The position numbers and the translations under genes are program-made. Below are positions 8,645 through 17,341 of a DNA stretch of 60,550 bases, piece after piece. Numbering within the stretch: the stretch's first letter is position 1; each line of letters begins with the position of its first letter. Under the pieces are notes generated by a model that had not been told where the DNA came from, ran no database searches, and saw only the letters and a list, made by a program, of their open reading frames with translations. This stretch comes from a virus, in IMG/VR virus record IMGVR_UViG_3300042509_001483, positions 1 through 60,550 of that record, one strand, 5' to 3'.

Positions 8645-9304
8645 CTAGCTAGTGAATAGCAAATCAAGTTCCTGGTCTGGGAAATCGCCCAACTTGTTTT
8701 CATTCACACGAAACGCATTGGCAAACTCTGACAGGATGTAAGGACTGATGCGTTCTTCCAGTTGACGAACTGCACGTACCTCATGGGGAGCGGCGCTGTA
8801 GTTGCGGAAGGCTGTCAGAAGCACTTCAGTGGAAGACCAAGGATTGGCATCGACCTCTTGGAGGAACAGGTTGATCTCTTCCCTGCGGCGGTCCAGAAGG
8901 CCACCAATGACGTTGTGCTCCTCATCACAGATCCAATGGCCCATCTCCTGTGTAGCACCACAGAAGTCCTCTGCCTCGATGCGGTCGATGACGTGGCTGT
9001 ACAGGAAAGGATCCCAGCCGACCGAATGGATGAATGAGATTAAGGCCTGGCGCATGCTGTTGTCCAAACCAAGGTTGAGCTTAGCTAGCTGATTGTCAAT
9101 GACATTGATCTCGTGGAAGAGGTATTCCAGGGCCTTCTCACGAGTACAGCATTGTCCACGCTTGACGGGAGAACCATCGGGATAGAACTGAGTACCAAAC
9201 CCGATGGTGTAGGGATCTTGACCAGTTGTCGGATCGGGGTAGGCTTTTTCGCTATACCCTTCGTATTTGCGGATTAGGTTAACCGCATGCGAAAGATCCG
9301 ACAT
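8645..9304 (-). CDS. GH24 phage lysozyme (endolysin)
   Basis: This 219-residue lysozyme of the T4/P22 type cleaves peptidoglycan at lysis. The catalytic region is at the N-terminus: YEGYSEKAYPDPTTGQDPY then TIGFGT, giving Glu15, Asp24 and Thr33 as the expected E-D-T triad, with a short insertion between Asp and Thr. Later GLLDRRREEINLFLQ matches the conserved C-terminal R.RR..E helix of the family. There is no signal peptide or membrane segment, so a holin is needed; none next door is obvious. The ~50 residues after the lysozyme fold are unassigned. Confidence 0.88.
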   Translation of the reverse strand: MSDLSHAVNLIRKYEGYSEKAYPDPTTGQDPYTIGFGTQFYPDGSPVKRGQCCTREKALEYLFHEINVIDNQLAKLNLGLDNSMRQALISFIHSVGWDPFLYSHVIDRIEAEDFCGATQEMGHWICDEEHNVIGGLLDRRREEINLFLQEVDANPWSSTEVLLTAFRNYSAAPHEVRAVRQLEERISPYILSEFANAFRVNENKLGDFPDQELDLLFTS

Positions 9305-9340
9305 AGGAGTAACAATTAGTACTCCTAATATACATAATTT

Positions 9341-9463
9341 TTACTTGCCTTGGCCCCTCATTTTTTTGCGGCCATGATTAGGTAAAGAATTGCGGCCCTG
9401 TCCTTGACGTGTCTTTTTGGGCTTGGACTCAAGTCGCAGTGCGGTTGATTTGGGTTTGGCCAT
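9341..9463 (-). CDS. Very short basic protein (40 aa)
   Basis: A 40-residue Lys/Arg/Gly-rich protein starting MAKPKSTALRLESKPKKTRQ and ending in a GRKKMRGQGK-type tail. It is co-directional between the lysozyme and the HNH gene. The composition suggests nucleic-acid binding, possibly DNA condensation or a virion basic peptide. I have seen similar short MAKPKS proteins in cyanophages, but I give no function. Confidence 0.6.
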   Translation of the reverse strand: MAKPKSTALRLESKPKKTRQGQGRNSLPNHGRKKMRGQGK

Positions 9464-9489
9464 ACTGGTGAAGCGTCAGCTCGTGCAGT

Positions 9490-9915
9490 TTAGCGGGGAA
9501 CTGAGCTTCTGGCTCTTCGGTTGGCAGCTTGTTCTTTAGCTGTAGCCCATCGAACATTACCTGGCTCGTAGTGGCCAAGATTATTAATACGATCCAAAGA
9601 AGTACCTTCCGGTCTTATGCCAATTTCGTCAACCAACTCCTGTAAAGAAGTAAAGCGAAATTCAACATTTACATAGTAACCTCGATGTCCAGTCTTGCAG
9701 CGATATTTTGCCTTGTAATAACTTGATCTTGTTCTAAGCATCGCTGGATCATTCTTGACCCCTGTTCCCTTGTTTGTAGGTACTTGACCTTGCTTGGTGC
9801 ACGAACGACATCTCCAAGTGCCGTTTCTTCTACTGTATTGATCAATGCGAATACTTCCTTCGCAAGAGCAAGACTCACAAAGAACATTAACAAAACGACT
9901 GTTGGCGTTGGCCAT
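9490..9915 (-). CDS. HNH homing endonuclease-like protein
   Basis: About 141 residues from the ATG at MANANSRFVNVLC. It has an N-terminal zinc ribbon (CESCSCEG ... CRSCTKQG), then a degenerate HNH core of the common phage type: TSLDRINNLGHYEPGNVRWA followed by TAKEQAANRR. Such proteins nick or cut DNA and are usually free-standing homing endonucleases. It is located between small basic genes with no visible intron around it. Confidence 0.8.
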   Translation of the reverse strand: MANANSRFVNVLCESCSCEGSIRIDQYSRRNGTWRCRSCTKQGQVPTNKGTGVKNDPAMLRTRSSYYKAKYRCKTGHRGYYVNVEFRFTSLQELVDEIGIRPEGTSLDRINNLGHYEPGNVRWATAKEQAANRRARSSVPR

Positions 9916-9955
9916 TGGGTTCAAGCGACCCAACTATCATACCACTTGACGCTAT

Positions 9956-10255
9956 TTACCATTTTGTTTTATGGCTCCAGTACCTTGCTGACATTTTGTC
10001 AGGGTTAGGATCCTGGGCATTATGCCTAGCGTAATAAGATTTCTTGCGTGCTTTGTCTTTGGCGGTTTGTGGATTTTTACCTGCGCCTTCTACGCCTTGC
10101 TGGCCAAAACGAATGATTTTCTCTTCTCCTCCTTCACAGGCTTTGACCACATGAGATTTGGTTTTATGGCCAGGGGTACGTTGTGGCTTGTTGCAAGGCA
10201 TTGAATCCTTTGCGAGCTTAGCGGCTTTTGCTGCTTTTTTTCGTTTATCTGACAT
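9956..10255 (-). CDS. Basic conserved phage protein
   Basis: This 99-residue protein begins with a Lys/Ala helix (MSDKRKKAAKAAKLAKDSM) and then has KSHVVKACEGGEEKIIRFGQ and KARKKSYYARH segments ending in ARYWSHKTKW. It is rich in Lys and Arg. It looks like a family of short basic phage proteins of unknown role that often sit among structural genes. It precedes the large virion gene in the same orientation with a 6 bp gap. Confidence 0.6.
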   Translation of the reverse strand: MSDKRKKAAKAAKLAKDSMPCNKPQRTPGHKTKSHVVKACEGGEEKIIRFGQQGVEGAGKNPQTAKDKARKKSYYARHNAQDPNPDKMSARYWSHKTKW

Positions 10256-10261
10256 GTGTTA

Positions 10262-12499
10262 TTAACCGAAGAAAGAGCCAAAGCTGCCAAGAAAATCTTG
10301 AGCAGACGGAGATTTACTAGCTGTTGTCTTGCTACTTCCTATTTTAAAGTATGAGGGCGCACCTTCATCCTCTTCGTCTGCAAAGATGCTGAAATAACTT
10401 TTCTTTGTAGGCAACTCAGGTTCTTTTGCACTGCTGTCTTCAAACATGCTACCGATGGATGACATGGCGGCAAATGGGTCGGACATGTCAGGCATGGAGA
10501 AACCAAATAAACCTTGCATCCCTCCCTTAGTAGCTAACCTGCCGTCTACTTTTCCAAGGTTTTTGTCTTCGTCTGTTGCGTCTGGAAAGAAGTCACGATA
10601 AAACTCAGACTCATTTCCGTTATACCCGGCTTTCTTAAAGATGTTAAAAAGAGCTGTGCCACCGGCTGGTGATTTAGCTTTTTCATCAGTATCCCGCTGA
10701 ATGTAACTAACACCCAATTGTTCTTGCGTAGGCTTAATTTGTTGTTCATTGAGGATGCGAATCTTTTCGCGTATTTCAGAAGCAGGTTCTGTCCTTAAAA
10801 ATTCAGCAAGATAAGCCTTGACTTGATCGGCCGGCGTCTCATTAGGATCCATACCAACACCTTTTAACTGTGTTAGATATTCTTCCGGAAGGTCCTTCAG
10901 GTTTAATTTGTCAACCAGTTCTTGTGTCTTTGTCTCAGCGGAAACAAAGTCTAAGAATACCGGATTACCATACGATGCTTTTTGGTTTTGTAGTGCTGTT
11001 GCTAGGTCCTTTTGAATGAAAGAAGCAAGATCATCTCGTGTATAGGTGTCAGCAACTGGATCATAGCCTTGAGGCTTGCCAATCAATTCGTAATGTAACC
11101 TTGCAAAGTCATCTTTATTGTTGACGTCTAATCCGTATTCATATGCCCACTGTGCCCATGTTTTTCCGTCTTTTACAGCATTAGTAGAGGCTCTATTTTC
11201 CCATGCTCCGTTAACGCTTGCTTTCTGTTGAGCATATAGATTTGCCTTGCTTGTGGCATCTGTACCACTCAGCAATTCAGGATTCAGATAAAACTTAGGA
11301 TCAAATGCTTTACTTGTGGTTTTTGTTGCAAGGTCACTTAAATAGTTATTGGCTTGTTTGTTGGCAAAATCTTTTAATGCACTTGATGCAAGCTGAGTTT
11401 GCAAAACGTTTTGCTCATCTTCTTTCACATCCATATAGCTAACAAATTCCGTGATTGATTTTGATGTATCAAAACGTGGCTTCAAATAATCGTTAATAAA
11501 TTTGTTTGCAAATTCTTGTTCAATCTTGTATGTGGTTGCAGCATCCGTGGGATCTTTAATCTCCTTCATGTTGCGATAACGTTCGGCAAGCGTTTCGTCA
11601 AACCACTTCTGCCAGTTGTATTTAACAGAGGAACCAATCCCTAAACTCTTGTCAAGAGATTTAGAAAGGCTTTGACCAAAACTTGCAAAACCACCGCCGC
11701 CAAGATCGCCAAGAATTGAGTTCTTGATGTCCTGCTTAAAGCCATTGACATCAGGCATACCCATGCCTTGGAACATGGAACTCATCTGCTCTTGTTTAAG
11801 AGTTTTTGAGTATTGGTCCAGGGTTTGCTTGAGGACATCAGCGGAGAGCGCACCAAAGGTTTGTTCCCCTTGGCGGTCAATGTAATCTTGCGTAGAAAGC
11901 TCAACCAAGGAAGTGGGCTGAGCAGACGATGTGCCTAATAAAGTCTCTCGTAAAACTTGACGTTCTCTATCAGTTGGAGGACGCAGTTTTTCTGTGTACT
12001 CGGTAAGCTGTCTTTGTTTACCAGGAAGACCAGCCGGAGAACCAACAAAGCTATAGTCTGCGTGAAGGTAACTATCTAAGTCGGGATATTGTTTGGTGAT
12101 ATCAACGTCTGCAATCTTTTGCCCTGCAAAGGTAACTGCCTTACTTGCTTCTTTCCAGGTCTTAGCTTTATCTGGAACTAAACCAGCGTAAAACTTTGCA
12201 TCAAAGTCAGTAAGATTCTTGCCTTGTTTAGTTGAGTCCCAGGGTTTTATGCCTGCTGCTTTTTCGTAAAATGATTCAATAGTGCCAATGGCATCCGCAT
12301 CGACGATGTCCTTGGACGCAATACCTTTGCTTTGGAGATCTCTATCAATCCCCTCCATCAATGTTTTATAACTTCCTGCAGATCCTTGAAAAGCGTTTAA
12401 GCGCGTAGCAATAAGCTCTGCTGCTTCTTGTTCCTGAGTAGAAGCATCTTCCGCAAGAGCAGGTGTTAAACGCCCGTTGGATACAATAAAACGAATCAT
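10262..12499 (-). CDS. Large putative virion protein (745 aa)
   Basis: A long, mostly helical hydrophilic protein with no recognised catalytic motif. It contains a Gly-rich stretch (LGDLGGGGFASFGQSLSKSL) near the middle and another near the C-terminus (FGFSMPDMSDPFAAM). The position at the distal end of the structural cluster, beyond the tail/neck-like genes, fits an internal virion protein or tail protein. It starts in an ATGA overlap with the upstream HNH gene, which suggests the endonuclease inserted at the gene boundary without disrupting it. Confidence 0.6.
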   Translation of the reverse strand: MIRFIVSNGRLTPALAEDASTQEQEAAELIATRLNAFQGSAGSYKTLMEGIDRDLQSKGIASKDIVDADAIGTIESFYEKAAGIKPWDSTKQGKNLTDFDAKFYAGLVPDKAKTWKEASKAVTFAGQKIADVDITKQYPDLDSYLHADYSFVGSPAGLPGKQRQLTEYTEKLRPPTDRERQVLRETLLGTSSAQPTSLVELSTQDYIDRQGEQTFGALSADVLKQTLDQYSKTLKQEQMSSMFQGMGMPDVNGFKQDIKNSILGDLGGGGFASFGQSLSKSLDKSLGIGSSVKYNWQKWFDETLAERYRNMKEIKDPTDAATTYKIEQEFANKFINDYLKPRFDTSKSITEFVSYMDVKEDEQNVLQTQLASSALKDFANKQANNYLSDLATKTTSKAFDPKFYLNPELLSGTDATSKANLYAQQKASVNGAWENRASTNAVKDGKTWAQWAYEYGLDVNNKDDFARLHYELIGKPQGYDPVADTYTRDDLASFIQKDLATALQNQKASYGNPVFLDFVSAETKTQELVDKLNLKDLPEEYLTQLKGVGMDPNETPADQVKAYLAEFLRTEPASEIREKIRILNEQQIKPTQEQLGVSYIQRDTDEKAKSPAGGTALFNIFKKAGYNGNESEFYRDFFPDATDEDKNLGKVDGRLATKGGMQGLFGFSMPDMSDPFAAMSSIGSMFEDSSAKEPELPTKKSYFSIFADEEDEGAPSYFKIGSSKTTASKSPSAQDFLGSFGSFFG

Positions 12500-12852
12500 G
12501 ATGCTGCTTTATATTCTTGCATGTCAATTAAGTTTACATTCCCTGGTTGCGTCCAGGCTTTTATTGCATCTAACTTGGCTTGATCAAAAAAATCTTGTTG
12601 CTTGTACCAGGTTTCCATATGGGATGAAGCTTTGTTTGCGTTGCAACGGCAACAAGCTGGGATCAAGTTATGTCGATTAGAACACCCTGATTTAAACCGT
12701 GGGATTACGTGGTCAAGACTTGTGGCGTCCTTGCCGCAATAACCACATTTGTAGTCCCAGGCTTGATATATACTTTCTCTGAAACGTTTCTTGGCAAGTT
12801 TTGGAGTTATTTCAACTAGCAGGGCGAGAGGCTCGTGCTGGCTGCAAAACAT
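12496..12852 (-). CDS. HNH endonuclease
   Basis: This 118-residue protein carries a classical HNH module: YKCGYCGKDATSLDHVIPRF, then NLIPACCRCNANKASS, with two CxxC pairs for structural zinc and the DH catalytic pair. It is likely a free-standing homing endonuclease. It overlaps the start of the 745-residue virion gene by 4 bp, so it is translated from the same late message. Confidence 0.88.
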   Translation of the reverse strand: MFCSQHEPLALLVEITPKLAKKRFRESIYQAWDYKCGYCGKDATSLDHVIPRFKSGCSNRHNLIPACCRCNANKASSHMETWYKQQDFFDQAKLDAIKAWTQPGNVNLIDMQEYKAAS

Positions 12853-12935
12853 GCTCTTCGATTGCCGTTAATTCATTTTAAGTTGTCCACACTGTTACAG
12901 GTTTGGGCGTAAAGATAAATTTTAAATAAAGACCC

Positions 12936-12963
12936 TTGACTCCGCGCTGATCTTGTGTATGGT
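12936..12963 (+). promoter_or_regulatory. Sigma70-type promoter
   Basis: TTGACT at 12936-12941 and TATGGT at 12958-12963 are separated by 16 bp, a good consensus promoter reading plus, against the surrounding late genes. It would start transcription just before the ATG at 12988. Confidence 0.65.
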
Positions 12964-12987
12964 AAAAGGGTTGCTACTACCGCCTTC

Positions 12988-13206
12988 ATGGCCTCGCATC
13001 CTGGTTGGGTTTCTGCTCAGAAGCTAGAAGAACTTCTTGGCATTGACCGTAAGACACTCTTCAAGCTCCGCGATGACGGTACCCTTAAGCTTGGTCCCCA
13101 CTATGCGGCATTCCCGGAGACCCGCTCCAGGGATAGCTACCGCTGGAACGTGACGGCAGTACGCAAGCAACTCACAAAAACTGGTATGATGGCAATGGCC
13201 GCCTAG
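12988..13206 (+). CDS. Small winged-helix/HTH protein
   Basis: It codes 72 residues from ATG (MASHPGWVSAQKLEELLGID). The SAQKLEELLGIDRKTLFKLR segment is a helix-turn-helix, followed by a wing with GPHYAAFPETRSRDSYRW and a C-terminal helix, as in small excisionase-type regulators. I chose this start because the promoter's -10 box overlaps the upstream in-frame GTG. It is the only plus-strand gene within the minus-strand structural block and has its own promoter and terminator, so it may be expressed early, independently of the late genes. Confidence 0.7.
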   Translation: MASHPGWVSAQKLEELLGIDRKTLFKLRDDGTLKLGPHYAAFPETRSRDSYRWNVTAVRKQLTKTGMMAMAA

Positions 13207-13227
13207 GGGACGGCCGGGGGAAAAGAA

Positions 13228-13257
13228 ACGGTCCTGTCAGTGATGGGGCCGTTTTTT
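13228..13257 (+). terminator. Rho-independent terminator of the wHTH gene
   Basis: ACGGTCC pairs with GGGCCGT (one G-T pair) around a 10-11 nt loop and is followed by TTTTTT on the plus strand. It lies 20 bp after the wHTH stop and also touches the stop of the convergent virion gene. Confidence 0.8.
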
Positions 13258-14785
13258 ATGGCTTGTAGGGCCTGCCGTCTTTATCAAACATGGTAAAGCC
13301 TTGCATCAAGATAAACTCTGGTGGAACGTTGAATAGCTTCTGCATCATTGGCATCATCATCACGGATTGACAGTTGTAAGGAGGTACATCCATCTGCGCC
13401 AGGGAAAAGTTATTCAACAGGGAGGATTTAATGGATTGCTGTTCACTTTCTGTTTGATCGACAAGGCGTTGTTCCCATGCCGTCATACTTTCTCTCCCAA
13501 CAGGAAAATCAGAAGGCTCTGGTGGAAATGTGTTGTCTGCAAACTTAAGTGCGTAGATATGCTTGCAGTAACGCATCTCATCAAGCAACGGTTCCCAGTT
13601 GTCTGTTAATGAGATAAGCTCTCCTTGCTCAGCAGTATAGTCATTGTATCCAGGTAAGCCTTCTGCCCTGGCGCCTGTAATGCCTGGGTTCGCGGTACTC
13701 CTGATGTAAGTGGCACCAAAGTCAGCGTAGATCCCTGGGTTGTCTCGTGTCGCTTTATTGTCAACGACACTGTCGGCAACATTGTAAGGAAGTTGGAATC
13801 CAGAAGGTGCATAGACCTCCATCTGACGATTGATATTGCCAGGTGTCATGGCACTGTTGTCAATCTCGCCGCCTCTCCTCACTAACTCAAAACGTCCTGG
13901 CTTAACAGAAGATGCGCCACTTCTTGGGAAACGCGTCTTAATGCTCTTCGTGATATCCCGCATGAATGCGTAATCACGGTGCGTAAAATCCTGGCAAGAA
14001 CAACAAAATCGTGCGCCTGTAATGATGTATCGACCAGGGGTAAAACTAATGGGAGATGGCGTTAAGTACTCTTGGTCAGGTGTGACCTGCACAGATCCAG
14101 CCTTACGCAAGGTAAGGATGCCCGTTGTCGGGTTTGTAGCTGTCAGTACAGCTTGTACATAACCATACCGTTTTTGTGTTGTAGGGTCAATCGTGTCCTT
14201 GTCAATAATTTGACCACCTGGAGTGATGACGCGATCTTCGATAATTTCACTGTTCAGTGGAGTGAGCCCCCCTGGTACCCCTGGAACAGCAACATAAAAA
14301 GGCGGAGGAAGCGGGTTGGCTACACTCCAAGATCCCGCAAGCTTTACATACCAATTCTCAGTATCTTCTGTAACCGATTCAATGTAAAGACCGCTTGTTG
14401 TGATGGGATCAACGAGTCGATCACTACGCATGGAACCGGCATAACGCCAGCCAGCCCAATGCATTCCCATCTCTTTGTTCTTGGTCGGGAACCCTACAAA
14501 CGTCCCGGAAATGATTGGTGCAGGGTTTGCAACAGAACTTGGTGTGCCAGATGGAACAGGAATTTGATATTGGAAAGGATATTCGTAGCTGTTGTCGTAG
14601 AAGGTAGCCGTTGCCAACTCATACCCACGACGCCAACGAGACCAGGCTGATTCCCTGTTTGCTGCGTAAATAGAATCTGGTACTGAGCCACGCGAAAACT
14701 CAGTCGTGATCGGCTTTATCCCATTGGGAGCACTGACCACTGACTGAGTGAAATTACCAAAAGAGCTTCCACTCTTTTTGGCCAT
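13256..14785 (-). CDS. Putative virion structural protein (509 aa)
   Basis: A soluble beta-rich protein with many Pro/Gly turns and a Cys cluster RFCCSCQDFTHRDYAFMRDI near the middle, perhaps a metal site. It begins MAKKSGSSFGNFTQS and ends GFTMFDKDGRPYKP. Adjacent minus-strand genes are structural, and the gap to the upstream gene is only 2 bp. A tail or baseplate role is an inference from position; no family is recognised. Confidence 0.6.
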   Translation of the reverse strand: MAKKSGSSFGNFTQSVVSAPNGIKPITTEFSRGSVPDSIYAANRESAWSRWRRGYELATATFYDNSYEYPFQYQIPVPSGTPSSVANPAPIISGTFVGFPTKNKEMGMHWAGWRYAGSMRSDRLVDPITTSGLYIESVTEDTENWYVKLAGSWSVANPLPPPFYVAVPGVPGGLTPLNSEIIEDRVITPGGQIIDKDTIDPTTQKRYGYVQAVLTATNPTTGILTLRKAGSVQVTPDQEYLTPSPISFTPGRYIITGARFCCSCQDFTHRDYAFMRDITKSIKTRFPRSGASSVKPGRFELVRRGGEIDNSAMTPGNINRQMEVYAPSGFQLPYNVADSVVDNKATRDNPGIYADFGATYIRSTANPGITGARAEGLPGYNDYTAEQGELISLTDNWEPLLDEMRYCKHIYALKFADNTFPPEPSDFPVGRESMTAWEQRLVDQTESEQQSIKSSLLNNFSLAQMDVPPYNCQSVMMMPMMQKLFNVPPEFILMQGFTMFDKDGRPYKP

Positions 14786-14787
14786 GA

Positions 14788-15570
14788 TTAGAAGAAGCCG
14801 CCTTGAGCAACGATGTGAGCGCCAGGGTTGTAGCCAGAGATGTTAGGCCCGTCTGGGAACACACCAACGTAAATACGGTCGCCACGTTCCAGGTAGATAC
14901 CCTTGTTGCGCAGAGGAGCTGTGGAGCCAAGGCCAGCGGTATTGCCTGCTTGTGCCACAGGAGCTGCCAGTTGCGGCATCAGATCCGAACAGTCGACTGT
15001 ACCACTGTTGGCAGGGACTGTCTTGGCAAACAACACACGGTAATCACCTGACGCAGGGATGGGTACCGTCGTTCCACGGGTGTGGTAGAACACGAAGGTG
15101 ACAGCAGGCTGGTAGCCGTAAGCAACACCGTTGTACGTGAAACCACTCGATGTACCACCTGAGTAGTGCAGAGCGGTATTGACGCCCGTCAAGGTCGTTG
15201 CACCGGTGTAGGTGTAGTAACCAACGCCACTGGCCGGTGTGGTTGCAGTGATGACGCCTGTGGTTGTTACATGTACGATCTGTCCACTGACCAGGGAGAT
15301 CACAGTGCCTGAAGTAGAGGCATTGATGATGTAGTCAGGCGAGCGATAGAAGTCGTTACGGCTGATTGTAATCGAATCAACAACGCCACCATTGTTGTTG
15401 TCTTCCTGAATAGCAGCATCCATGTCGACCAGGATCGACGGTGCTTGTCCACCTTGAACAAAAAGGGTATTAGCAGTGGAGCTACCAACCGTCTGTGTGG
15501 TTACTCGAACCGAATCAAATAACGGACGATCGATTAATAGGGGCTGTTTGTTTGTGCTAGTACTCGACAA
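14788..15570 (-). CDS. Putative virion protein (260 aa), tail-like
   Basis: The start appears to be TTG (MSSTSTNKQPLLIDRP) with AGGGTAAAG just upstream. The protein is rich in Thr, Ser, Gly and Val, with stretches such as SGTVISLVSGQIVHVTTTGV and GYYTYTGATTLTGVN that predict beta structure. Composition resembles the protein encoded after the MCP at 19.0-19.9 kb. It may be a tail, decoration or adhesin-type protein. Confidence 0.6.
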   Translation of the reverse strand: MSSTSTNKQPLLIDRPLFDSVRVTTQTVGSSTANTLFVQGGQAPSILVDMDAAIQEDNNNGGVVDSITISRNDFYRSPDYIINASTSGTVISLVSGQIVHVTTTGVITATTPASGVGYYTYTGATTLTGVNTALHYSGGTSSGFTYNGVAYGYQPAVTFVFYHTRGTTVPIPASGDYRVLFAKTVPANSGTVDCSDLMPQLAAPVAQAGNTAGLGSTAPLRNKGIYLERGDRIYVGVFPDGPNISGYNPGAHIVAQGGFF

Positions 15571-15593
15571 TGTTCTTTACCCTAGTTGTTTAC

Positions 15594-15599
15594 ATTATA
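15594..15599 (-). promoter_or_regulatory. Candidate promoter -10 (TATAAT)
   Basis: TATAAT reads on the minus strand about 24 nt before the TTG start of the 260-residue virion gene, in the intergenic gap after 15570. No strong -35 is visible. Confidence 0.4.
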
Positions 15600-15613
15600 A
15601 AGCTTGTTTTCAA

Positions 15614-16297
15614 TCAAGCGTACGGATTAAGGTAGCTTGACAAGAAATCAAGGGGGCCTGCCATGGTTTGAGGGGAGAGTAGTTGCCCCATCAATTCCTG
15701 CTTCAGGAGATCTTTCATGGACACTTCCTTGGTATTACTGCCGGACATTGCCGCCATAAAACCTTTCAAGAAGTCGTTGCTAGATAAATCTTGCTGTTGC
15801 TGTCCTTGGGACGCTTGGCCTGCAGAAGGCAAGGTGCCATAGCCTTCAGGTATATCTCCTAAAACACGTTGTGCATTTTTAAAGAGATCTCCACCTTCTT
15901 TGAAGCGTGGTAAAGCACTCCTTACAGATGTCCCAAAAGAATCCTTGGAATCTAGCGATACGTTTGGATTTCCACCAAGGACTGTTGCATAAGCACGCCC
16001 AATATCCATTCCAGGCTTAAAGCCACGGTCTTGAAAATATTTCAAGACAGCAGGCATCTGACCGGCTCTTGTCTGAGGTCCAGTAATGCCGTAAAGCTTT
16101 TGTTCGTTCTGCCCGAATTGAATCAGTCCCTTATGGCGACGTCCTGCACCACCAACAATGTTGGGATCCATATTGGGTCCGGATTCTAAAGAAAGGAATC
16201 CGCCAAACTCATAAGGATGCAAACCTAATTGCTGTGCCCCACGGAAGATTGCCATCCGCTCTTCATGGGGAAGGATACCAACGCGTGGAGTAGACAT
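15614..16297 (-). CDS. Virion lytic transglycosylase-like protein
   Basis: A 227-residue protein whose N-terminal half resembles lysozyme-like transglycosylase domains: AQQLGLHPYEFGGFLSLESG carries the expected catalytic Glu, followed by VGGAGRRHKGLIQFGQNEQ (the G.GLIQF motif) and LKYFQDRG. The C-terminal half is Gln/Ser-rich and probably disordered. Such enzymes make a local hole in the peptidoglycan during DNA entry. It lies among the tail-like genes, close to a second cell-wall hydrolase (17.8-18.5 kb). Confidence 0.75.
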   Translation of the reverse strand: MSTPRVGILPHEERMAIFRGAQQLGLHPYEFGGFLSLESGPNMDPNIVGGAGRRHKGLIQFGQNEQKLYGITGPQTRAGQMPAVLKYFQDRGFKPGMDIGRAYATVLGGNPNVSLDSKDSFGTSVRSALPRFKEGGDLFKNAQRVLGDIPEGYGTLPSAGQASQGQQQQDLSSNDFLKGFMAAMSGSNTKEVSMKDLLKQELMGQLLSPQTMAGPLDFLSSYLNPYA

Positions 16298-16310
16298 AAG
16301 AGCCGAAGTT

Positions 16311-16427
16311 TTATTCTCCTACCCAATTTGATTGTGCTTTGAGACCAGGGATAAAGACTGCTTGTACTGCAACAACCAGGCTTAGTTTGGCAGCAAGGCG
16401 CTTAACAAAATTGGGACAAAGGATCAT
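16311..16427 (-). CDS. Possible 38-aa hydrophobic peptide
   Basis: The 217 bp gap between the transglycosylase and the next gene contains an open frame MILCPNFVKRLAAKLSLVVA that continues through a hydrophobic stretch to TAA. It has no Shine-Dalgarno site. The rest of the gap holds nothing I can identify. The peptide could be a small membrane protein or chance. Confidence 0.25.
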   Translation of the reverse strand: MILCPNFVKRLAAKLSLVVAVQAVFIPGLKAQSNWVGE

Positions 16428-16514
16428 TGGTTTAAAGCAACAACACTGGCCCCCGTGAATCAAAAGATTCGTGTCCAGTTGGATTGGGCTTACATGCGAC
16501 GCAATGCCAATGAA

Positions 16515-17339
16515 TCAAGACTTTGCTTGATTAAGTAAAGCTTGGAACTTCTTCTGCATCTCGGGATCGATATCAATGCCTTGAGCGCCATAGGTAGCAG
16601 AAGGTCCAATGGATTCCACAGCAGGTAAGCCTTGGGGCGTATTGACGCCGGGGGGAGGCGTGAAGATCATCTGCTGGGGCATCTGATAACCAAACCCCTG
16701 AGAAGCAGCTTGTCCTGCCATAGCTCCTTGAATGGCGTCATAACCGGATTGACCGGGCTTGACTTTAGCAGCAAGTGTTGGATTTGCTTTTGCCCACATC
16801 TGCATGCCAATATCTTCTGCAGACTGCACTTGTTCTGCTGTTGCGCCAGGTGCTACGGCTTTCAGACGTGCTGCTTCGTAACGCTGAAGCTCAGGGTCTT
16901 GCGCAGTTAACTGAGCAACACGAGATGCCTCGGATTGATATGCACGTTCTGCAGCGGGAGAATAACCGCTTTGCGGGGAAGAAAAAGAAGTTGCATACCC
17001 AGCATTGCCGCCACTGCCACCACCACCGCCTGCTGCTAAACGTAGCTCGGCATCGCGATAAGATTCCCCATTGGCACTAGGAGGAATTCTACCAATTGCA
17101 GGGCTGGAATAAGGATTCCGTCCTTGCATAAGCTGCCCACCAATGTACTGCAGCTCATTCCAGGCAGCGCGGCCCGCATCAGTATTTTTAGTTGAGGGAA
17201 TAGCTCGCAGTGCTTTATCTAATACTGAACCTGTACGTCCTTGATTAAACAAAACAGCACCCGTGGCCGGTGCTGCAATAAAACGATTTAGTACGCCTCC
17301 CAATCCAGCAAGTTCTTTGCCCATTGCAAAACTAGGCAT
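16515..17339 (-). CDS. Putative virion protein (274 aa)
   Basis: The start at MPSFAMGKELAGLGG is fixed by a perfect GGAGG five bases upstream of the ATG. The N-terminus has a short apolar stretch (AGLGGVLNRFIAAPATGAVL); the middle is Gly/Ser-rich (AAGGGGGSGGNAGYA), the rest Ala/Gln/Pro-rich. No catalytic motif is seen. The location suggests a minor virion or ejection protein. Confidence 0.6.
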   Translation of the reverse strand: MPSFAMGKELAGLGGVLNRFIAAPATGAVLFNQGRTGSVLDKALRAIPSTKNTDAGRAAWNELQYIGGQLMQGRNPYSSPAIGRIPPSANGESYRDAELRLAAGGGGGSGGNAGYATSFSSPQSGYSPAAERAYQSEASRVAQLTAQDPELQRYEAARLKAVAPGATAEQVQSAEDIGMQMWAKANPTLAAKVKPGQSGYDAIQGAMAGQAASQGFGYQMPQQMIFTPPPGVNTPQGLPAVESIGPSATYGAQGIDIDPEMQKKFQALLNQAKS

Positions 17340-17341
17340 AA

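Noticed and set aside
12496-13206. Integrase/excisionase lysogeny module suggested by the wHTH beside an endonuclease
   Set aside because: No tyrosine or serine recombinase is visible; HTH proteins alone do not support it.
14072-14650. A 192-codon plus-strand frame
   Set aside because: Antisense to the 509-residue virion gene, Arg/Cys-rich, no start context.
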